From the NCBI GenBank assembly GCA_025201375.1, contig JAIWZP010000007.1, forward strand, positions 186,001 through 250,000: a stretch of 64,000 nt of DNA. Reading direction: 5' to 3'. A program made the position numbers and the translations under genes. Positions 58,035 to 64,000 of this stretch are shown piece by piece (the first letter of the stretch is position 1; each line of letters begins with the position of its first letter). The notes beneath the pieces were generated by a model that searched no databases, was not told the DNA's origin, and saw only the letters and a program-made list of their open reading frames with translations. This stretch comes from Gongronella butleri. Taxonomy: Eukaryota > Mucoromycota > Mucoromycetes > Mucorales > Cunninghamellaceae.

Positions 58035-58665
58035 TTCAAGGGAAGAAAGAGAGCAATGGCAAGGTGAAAAAAGAACAAAGAAAAGAAAGAGAGAAGAAAA
58101 AAGGCGAGACCACAATCAAAAAGTAAAAACGAGCCTCTTGGCTGCTCAGGATGGTCAATGTTCCCTCACGCATTTAACGTGCTGATCATTTCATTGTTGA
58201 AGAAAAAACCTTGGTAGTGCCACTTTCTAGCACGTCGCCGTGTGGCAATTTCGTCTTGTCGGAGTTGAAAGACGCGTCGAGTATATTTTCAACCTGCTGC
58301 GCCCCCATTCCCACTGCCCAGGGCTGTCACCTACGGTGTGGCACAATTTTTTTTCCATTTATACCGAATGGGTGCATGCTTCATGCCAATAACATTTTAC
58401 GCGCGTGAAAAAAAAACAAAAGTTGTGCCATGCGGTGGGTGACAGCCCTGGACAGCACCGGGGATTGTCACACAGCGACGTGTTATTATTATTTTTTTTT
58501 TTAAAAAATGAAATGAGCAGCACACCAAATGGGGAAAAAACAGCGGCCAACCTGAGCGGCCAAGGGGCTCGTTTTTGCTTTTTGATTGTGCTCTCCCCTC
58601 TTTCCTTTTTTTATTGCTCCTTTTTCTCCTTCCCTTATTTTTATATTTCACCTGGCCCTCTTTAC
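58035..58665. promoter_or_regulatory. Intergenic region between head-to-head HNH-family copies
   Basis: Locus 1 (minus) and locus 2 (plus) start outward from this 0.6-kb stretch. Its two edges are inverted copies of each other. For example, CCTGAGCGGCCAAGGGGCTC near 58551 resembles the complement of 58130-58152. The middle has a second inverted pair, GGGCTGTCACCTACGGTGTG near 58321 against the complement of CGGTGGGTGACAGCCC near 58432. This could fold into a large hairpin. No other gene is seen. Confidence 0.5.
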
Positions 58666-60016
58666 ATGTCACCTCGCCCGACACCACATGCAGCGCAGCT
58701 ACGCGTGCTGGAAGAGACACAGACATTCGGATTACCCATCTTGCCTGGGCCGGTTATTCGTACGATTTAGCAAAAAAAGAAGCGCCGTTTCAAACATTTT
58801 GACGCGTTTTTTCCTTTTTAGGACCGCTGGAGTACGTTGATGCAGCAGTAGAGGACTTTGAAACAATGAGCAAACCATGGGTCGCATTGGATGGCACCAT
58901 TCATGTGCTCAAAAAAGGCTAGTTTGGCAAGCAAGATCAGATGAACAAGCGCGCGACAACTATCACTGGATTGAAAACGCGCGAAAATCCCGTTGGTTTC
59001 GTCACGCTCTATGGCCCCAATAGCACCAGCTGCAATGCATACAACACCAAGGCCGTTGCGTGTACATTTTTTTTGGCATCAAGGACAGCTATAGTGACTA
59101 CATCATCGTGTTCAAGGACCTCAACAGCCAAAATTCCGCCGCAGCCAAATCTTTTGATCGTCCGCAAGGCCGAGATGCGCAAGGCGTGTATTCAATATTC
59201 TGAGCACACATCCCCGTAATCCCCCATGGTCATGTCCGTCGACGACAATGCGAGCGTGCAATCTCTAATGTCCATTTCGGAGCGGGCTGATGACGACGAC
59301 AACGACGAAATGCGCCAATATGACGAATTTGACAATGATGACAGCATTGTGCCCACGTCTCCAAGTACGTTCAACAAAAAGCGAGCGTGCTTATTCCCAC
59401 TGGAAAATCCGAAATTCAAGGCAATCCGCCTAAACACGGTTGCGGCGACGGGTTCGAAATTCCGTGTGATCGATCCTCGCGAGCCCATCATCCACAGCGA
59501 TTACGACAGCAGCGTGGACATGTCCAAGGCTGTCGGTCGATGCCAGGTACAATTACGCGCAGATCAGACGTACAAGGTCATCAAGAAGGCCATGTGGCAC
59601 AGCATCGTGCGCCCCATTCTCGTCGTTCTGCGCTTGAACAAAGAGGTAATCTTTTTATCAGCTTGAATACAACCCTGGTTGCCATCTCTCTCTCTCTCTC
59701 TCTCTCTTTTGTGTGTGTTTGTGTGTGTCTGTCTCAAAAGTATGAACCACTGTATATCGGCGATATCACCGAGATCGAGCCACCCAGAGGACGCAAATTG
59801 AAGATTTGGGATCCCAAAGATGCCAGTCAGCCAGCCGAGTTTGTCTTTGGCGGCCCAAATGCCGCTGCTGCTTTGGGCGTTCAAGCTGGCACACTGAAAC
59901 CACATTTGCCAAAGCAGATCAACCACGTTGTGACCTTGACCCGACCTCCCCTGCGCGTTGCAATGCAATGGAAAGGCAAAATGCGCAACAAAATCTGCAT
60001 CCAACGCATCACATGA
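58666..60016 (+). pseudogene. HNH-family locus 2, degenerate, both HNH motifs lost
   Basis: The copy follows locus 1 exon by exon. It starts MSPRPTPHAAQLRVLEETQT, a splice joins GPVI to RPLEYVDAAVEDFE, and GFVTLYGPNSTSCN follows. Breaks are an in-frame TAG at about 58919-58921, the same one-base shift at a T8 run near 59069, and a deletion that removes the whole HNH-1 exon core. The second HNH signature is also gone (CLFPLENPKFKAIRLNT instead). The C-terminal part, GSKFRVIDPREP through KICIQRIT, including FVFGGPNAAAALGVQAG, is intact over two exons. A CT/GT microsatellite lies in the last intron (59686-59735). Conservation of the C-terminal module after loss of the nuclease motifs is notable. 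Confidence 0.8.
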
Positions 60017-61140
60017 ATCTTCAAGACATCCTTGTCCTCTTCCTCCATTAGTCTGTGCACGAATACCATTGTCAAAAAAAATCACGAATTGTCTCCAGCA
60101 ACTAGCTCACAAGCGGGCCTACAGCCCTTTGATGCACGTTTGCTACATGTGTTTATCACGCAAGGTCTGTACCTCACTTGAAATAAAGAAGTCTTTAATT
60201 AATTAATAATAATAATTAAAAAGGAGTGTTGCAAACGTTAACGCGGCAATTGTAATTGTGTAGCGTTTATGTAAGGCAGAAAAGTACGCAAGCAATGAAA
60301 CAAGACAAAACAAAAGCGACATTAAATTTTTTTTTGTTTTACCCGGCCGTGGCCGCTTGGCCCGCCTTTTTTTTTTTTTTTGGCTAAACATCATACCTCG
60401 AGCCCACACGAGTCGTGTATGGTAAATTAGATGGCACGATGGCACGGTGGTGCCGCACGCTCGCGCTTGGTCTTGCTGGGCGTGGAAAAAAAACAACGCA
60501 CACGCCCTTTTCCGACTTTTGTTAGACATGGATCAGGCAAGGTGGTACAAACTCTCGGTTCATCAGGGGCTGGTGACACGAACAGAGTGCGTGTCGGCCA
60601 ATGGAGGCCGTGATGTTTTTTTGCACCAATCAGAAAATCCAATTTCCGAAAGTTTCGACGGCGCATAGGTCCGCAAAATAAAAGACAACGCGCCAAAGTC
60701 TGTCGGACAAAGTTGCTCAGAATCGGATTCTCTACGCATCTACTTGATCGATGGCACCTGAAAATTCAAAAGTGTACTCGGAAAGCGCGCAAAAAGGATT
60801 GAGCTAACAGAATGCCAGAAATCGCACTTTTCGACCGCGTTCAGCTCGGGATTTTCGCAGGTAAGGCCCAAGATGAATTAATCAGAGTTGCTCAGAATTT
60901 TTTTTTCTACAAATGCTCTGAGCCTAGCTCTCGCAAAAAAAAAAAAAAAAAAATCAAAAGCGCGAGCTCAATCGCCGTTCAAAGGTTTTTTTTTTTTTTT
61001 TTTTTGGCTGTAAAAATACAATTTTCAAAAGGTGCGAACCTACAGAGCACGGTTTCTGGGTCTCCCAAGGCGCAGCTTCCAGGAAACACTCTTAACATAA
61101 ATTGTAGCATTATAATATAAAGTCACAATGCGGCGACTCT
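60017..61140. other. Intergenic region, nothing recognisable
   Basis: A short plus-strand frame at 60528-60668 begins MDQARWYKLSVHQGLVTRTE and contains GRDVFLHQSEN. It is too short and has no match I recognise. T and A runs lie at 60367-60381, 60936-60953 and 60987-61005. Repeats of the word GCTCAGAAT occur near 60714 and 60890. No RNA gene was found. Confidence 0.4.
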
Positions 61141-62030
61141 TCAGAGATGGAATTATAGGATGTCACTTTTATTTTTATTTTGGGCAAAGATTCTCATGCA
61201 CAAGCTAATGGGGGAAGGGATAATGGTTGTTTTGGAGCACAGCATGATGCGCTGTATTACAACGCTGCGCGAGTCTTGAGGCTCGTGAAAAAATATTTGC
61301 CGGTGCGGTCGTCCATCGGACGGGCAAACAATCAGAAAATAACACCCGAGTGCGTCTCTTTCGGACGGTGCCGGTTTCAAACGTGCGCCTGACGAGTTGC
61401 TTTGACGCCGTATGTCGTTGATTGCCGGAAATGGGCAAGTCGTAATCGCCGAAATCATTTTGACCGAGCATGCCGATGTTGACCCAAGAATTCTCGTCCT
61501 TGTCAACCCGGTCCAAGGGTGGCTCGTAAAACTTATTGTCGACGATGGCATATCGAGGGGCGTCTAGTGCACGCGGCTTGACCAGGTTGTCGTACGAAGA
61601 AAGGGCTTGTAGGTTATCGATGGCGTTGTTGCTGGGGTCCAAGTCCATGTGGTCGATTTCCAAGCTGCGGTCGAAATCAGGACAAAAGGCTGCATAGACA
61701 ACGCGGTTCGAGAAGCGCTTGACGGGTTTTCGGTCATTCTTGCTGGAAAAGTGCACACTTTTGTAACCAAAGTCGTCAGTGAATTCAACGAGCTCCGTCA
61801 TGGACGTGGACGTCAAGATGACACCATCGGAGCGAACGACGCAATAATCATCAATCTCCGCTTCTGGCTCGTTGTACGGCACATGGTAGAATTCCTTGTC
61901 ATTGTCCTAAAAGAAGATAAAAAAAAAAAAAAGGGCGTGGGCAAGCGATATTCATCTTTTTTTAATATGTGAGGGGCACGTACATTGAGCCATTGGATGT
62001 AGAATCCGAGTCAAATCTGACTCGGATGAC
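61141..62030 (-). pseudogene. HNH-family copy 5, truncated after HNH motif 1
   Basis: The minus strand carries the end of the short exon (YIQWLN followed by GTACGT at about 61984), the splice acceptor near 61908, and then the large exon. HNH motif 1 is intact: CPDFDRSLEIDHMDLDPSNN then AIDNLQALSSYDNLVKPR. The frame continues past NFGMLGQNDFGDYDLPISGN-like sequence to FETGTVRKRRTRV. It then diverges and stops at 61205 without the Asp/Ser repeats, HNH motif 2 or C-terminal module. A stretch of AT-rich sequence follows. Confidence 0.78.
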
Positions 62031-62120
62031 ATGACGTATCCAAGTCGAGTCTGAGTCGATTCCAAGTCGATCCGAGTCATCCGAGTCTGCGAGTCAACGA
62101 GTCGAGTCACGGGTCACGAG
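62009..62120. repeat. GAGTC-rich satellite inside an HNH-family exon
   Basis: About 110 bp consist of repeated GAGTC/GACTC words (CCGAGTC, AAGTCGAGTC, GAGTCGATTC and so on). On the minus strand it separates NLVIVSRVEK from YIQWLN, two parts that are adjacent in locus 1 (NLLIVSRAEMRKAYIQWLN). It therefore arose or was inserted within that exon. Confidence 0.8.
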
Positions 62121-63035
62121 TAAATATGACAAGTGCTAATTTCTCGACCCTACTGACGATCACAAGATTGACCACAGCGGGACAATCAGAAAATGACACC
62201 CGAGTGCGTCTCTTTCGGACGATGCCGGTTTCAATCGTGCGCCTGATGAGTCGCTTGGACGCAGTGTGCCATTGATTGCCGGAAATTGACAAGTCAGAGT
62301 CGCCGAAATCATCTTGGCCGAGCTTGCCAATACTGAACTAAGAGTTCTCGTCCTTGTCAAGGGATCCAATGGTGGCTCGTACGCTTTTCGGTCGACAATG
62401 GTACATTGCGGGGCGTCCAGTACACGCGGCTTCACCAAGTTGTCGTACGAAAAAAGAGCTTGCAAGTTGTCAATGGCACTGTTGCTTGGGTCCAAGTCCA
62501 TGTGGTCAATTTCCAACTCGCGGTCGAAATCAGGACAAAAAGCAGCATGCGCAACGCGATTGGAGAAGCGCTTGACGGGTTTTCGGTCAATCTTGCTGTA
62601 GAAGCGGACACTCTTGTAGTCAAAGTCATCCGTGTATTCGGCGAGCTTGGTCATGGACGTGAACGTCAAAATGGCACCATCTGAGCGGACAACGTAATAA
62701 TCATAGATCTCTGCTTCCGGCTCGTTGGCACATGGTAAAACTCCTTGTCATTGTCCTGATAAATGATCCAAAAAAAAAAGGCGTGAGAAAGCGAATTTCA
62801 CCAATCAATCACTTTTTTTTTAATTGGTGAGGGGCACGTACGTTGAGCCACTGGAAGTACGCCTTCGCATCTCGACCCTACTGACGATCACAAGATTGTC
62901 CGCAGCGGAATTTTGGCTGCTGCGGTCCTTGTACACGGTGCAGTAGTCGCTATAGCTGTCCTTGATGCCAAAAAAAAAAAAAAGAAAGAGAAAGGGTAAA
63001 TAAGAGCGCGTCGCGAGCTCGCTTCTCCTTGGACT
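62121..63035 (-). pseudogene. HNH-family copy 4, chimeric with copy 5
   Basis: The minus strand begins near 63035 with the short exon (GIKDSYSDYCTVYKD, then NLVIVSRVEMRR). After a splice at about 62757 comes the large exon with HNH motif 1: CPDFDRELEIDHMDLDPSNS and AIDNLQALFSYDNLVKPR. A small deletion and frame breaks lie near 62725 and 62337. Just after KRRTRVSFSDC the sequence jumps to AVVNLVIVSRVEK, which belongs to the previous exon of the next copy. Unequal recombination between tandem copies explains this junction. Confidence 0.75.
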
Positions 63036-63643
63036 TACCTTGAGGCGCGACAAAGTATGAATTTGTCACCTCGACCCCCCCCACCTACCGGGTTTTGAAC
63101 AGCACCACGAGTTTCTGCACCTTCGAGAACATCAAAACACCAGTACAGCTTCATCACGATTGACCATATTGCATGTCCAATTGCTGGATTTTGAACACTT
63201 GGCGATTTGGCGATGAATTTTGCGATGAAAAAGAGGGAAAAAAAGGGAGAAAATACAAAAAAACGATTCTTTGAAAGCATAGGGTGCTTTTCAATTGTTG
63301 TGCTCCCATCTCCCAGGGCCATCATCGCCGCATGACGACGTGCGTCATGCGGCATGAATGTGTTGAAAATTTTACTGATTTGGGAATAGACCGAAAAAAA
63401 ATCACCAGCGAGAAATTTATCATACTCGAGAGGGGCAGCCAAGAAATGAAAGCTGGCTTGACGTGGGAAAAAAAAGGTGGCAACCTGAGCAGCCAAGGCG
63501 TGTTTTTGCAAATCTTTCTTGAAAAGAGGAAAAAAAATGGACTCCGTCCAAGGAAGCAACAATGGACCTGCCATTTTCCTTTTTTGTTGCACCCCTTTCC
63601 CCCTTTTTTTTCATCTCGCCACAGTCCTCTTTTTCCCTTTGAC
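63036..63643. other. Spacer with an element fragment
   Basis: The segment 63177-63210 (ATTGCTGGATTTTGAACACT and onward) resembles 13398-13430 inside the 556-bp TIR element. The flanking CAACCTGAGCAGCCAAGGCG near 63480 matches the 5' flank of locus 2 (58549-58570). This shows that the promoter region was copied with the family. No gene is seen. Confidence 0.45.
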
Positions 63644-63830
63644 ATGTCACACCGTCAGGCGCCACACGCAGCGCGGCTTCGCGCGCTGGAAGAGACACAG
63701 ACACACGGTCTACCCACCTTGTGTGACCCTGTCATTCGTACAATTCAGCAAAAAAAGGGCGCCGTTTCAATCATTTTGACGCGTATTTTTTCTTGTTGAT
63801 GCTGCCGTGGAGGGCCTTTAAAATGGTAAA
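63644..63830 (+). pseudogene. HNH-family copy 3, 5' remnant only
   Basis: ATG at 63644 starts MSHRQAPHAARLRALEETQT, matching the first exon of loci 1 and 2. The splice donor (CATTCGTAC) is present. After the intron only VDAAVE-like sequence (GTTGATGCTGCCGTGGAGG) remains; the usual RPLEY codons and acceptor are deleted. The match ends near 63830. The rest of the window to 64000 shows nothing recognisable. Confidence 0.75.
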
Positions 63831-64000
63831 AAGGATAAACTCGATTTTCTTTTTTGATCCCTGTGTCATTCACGAAAAAAAGTAAACAAAAAAATCAAAA
63901 CGGTGGTTGGATGGGCAAGGAAAATCTACAATGAGTCGCGTCGTTTCTCGACGACCAAGCGCGTCAGATCCTCCAAATTAAAATCACGCAAACTTCAGCG

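Noticed and set aside
60431..60696. Open frames on both strands around 60.5 kb
   Set aside because: No domain match, no splice support, and overlapping frames on both strands.

Overview
The window is nuclear DNA of a filamentous fungus. The evidence is an Erg27-type sterol 3-ketoreductase, a P3A plasma-membrane H+-ATPase, a copper-fist protein, a fungal-specific transcription factor, an Mto1/CM1 spindle-pole protein, a DUF1746 membrane protein, Gcn20 and an Oca-type phosphatase. Genes are compact and rich in short GT-AG introns, about 35-130 nt where I could place them. Those introns usually carry a T tract before the AG, and sometimes a pure A run. Neighbouring genes are often divergent with about 0.2 kb between start codons. 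I cannot fix the phylum from sequence alone. The intron density and the mixed repertoire fit an early-diverging lineage as well as any other; this is inference. Exon models below were built by hand from splice signals, reading phase and family similarity. Each listed multi-exon model sums to a whole number of codons unless marked as a pseudogene.

Layout, left to right. 0-1.5 kb: unassigned, with a possible minus-strand Cys-rich remnant. 1.5-12.2 kb: a Mios/Sea4-type SEACAT subunit lacking its WD40 half, Erg27, the H+-ATPase, the PP4 catalytic subunit (10 exons) and a CHCHD2/Mix17-type protein. 12.4-14.2 kb: a C2H2 zinc-finger gene interrupted by a 556-bp terminal-inverted-repeat element, with additional frame breaks. 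15.1-22.2 kb: a His/Pro-rich protein, a Gln-rich zinc-finger protein, a two-HMG-box mitochondrial protein, phosphoglycerate kinase, a tiny copper-fist protein and a multi-pass membrane protein. 22.2-24.7 kb: decayed repeats. 24.7-30.8 kb: Rrp17/NOL12, SAC1 and Gcn20, all on the plus strand. 32.6-35.7 kb: a secreted protein with a 507-bp internal duplication, an Oca-type phosphatase homologue and a DUF1746 protein. 36.6-43.7 kb: fimbrin, a MARVEL protein, an Mto1-like protein and a tetraspanin. 43.7-46.6 kb: repeats, including a 521-bp inverted-repeat element with a 10-bp target-site duplication. 46.7-53.3 kb: SR-protein kinase, a fungal transcription factor, AP-1 beta-adaptin and a tRNA-Ala. 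53.3-64 kb: accessory DNA.

The accessory right end is the most unusual part. A decayed DNA-transposon-like unit (53.3-55.5 kb) is bordered by oppositely oriented CGACGG-rich blocks. Next to it is a multi-copy family of nuclear proteins with two HNH-nuclease motifs and a possible NUMOD-like C-terminal segment. One copy is nearly complete (minus strand, 55.7-58.0 kb). A degenerate copy faces it head to head (58.7-60.0 kb), and three more fragments lie at 61.1-63.8 kb. I know of no named system matching this architecture. A homing-endonuclease-like or selfish role is inference from the motifs and copy number.

Among housekeeping genes, several concern membrane traffic and the cell cortex (SAC1, beta-adaptin, DUF1746, tetraspanin, MARVEL, fimbrin, H+-ATPase, Erg27). 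Others concern nutrient or translation control (Mios, Gcn20, PP4) and RNA biology (Rrp17, SRPK). They are separately transcribed and I see no functional cluster.
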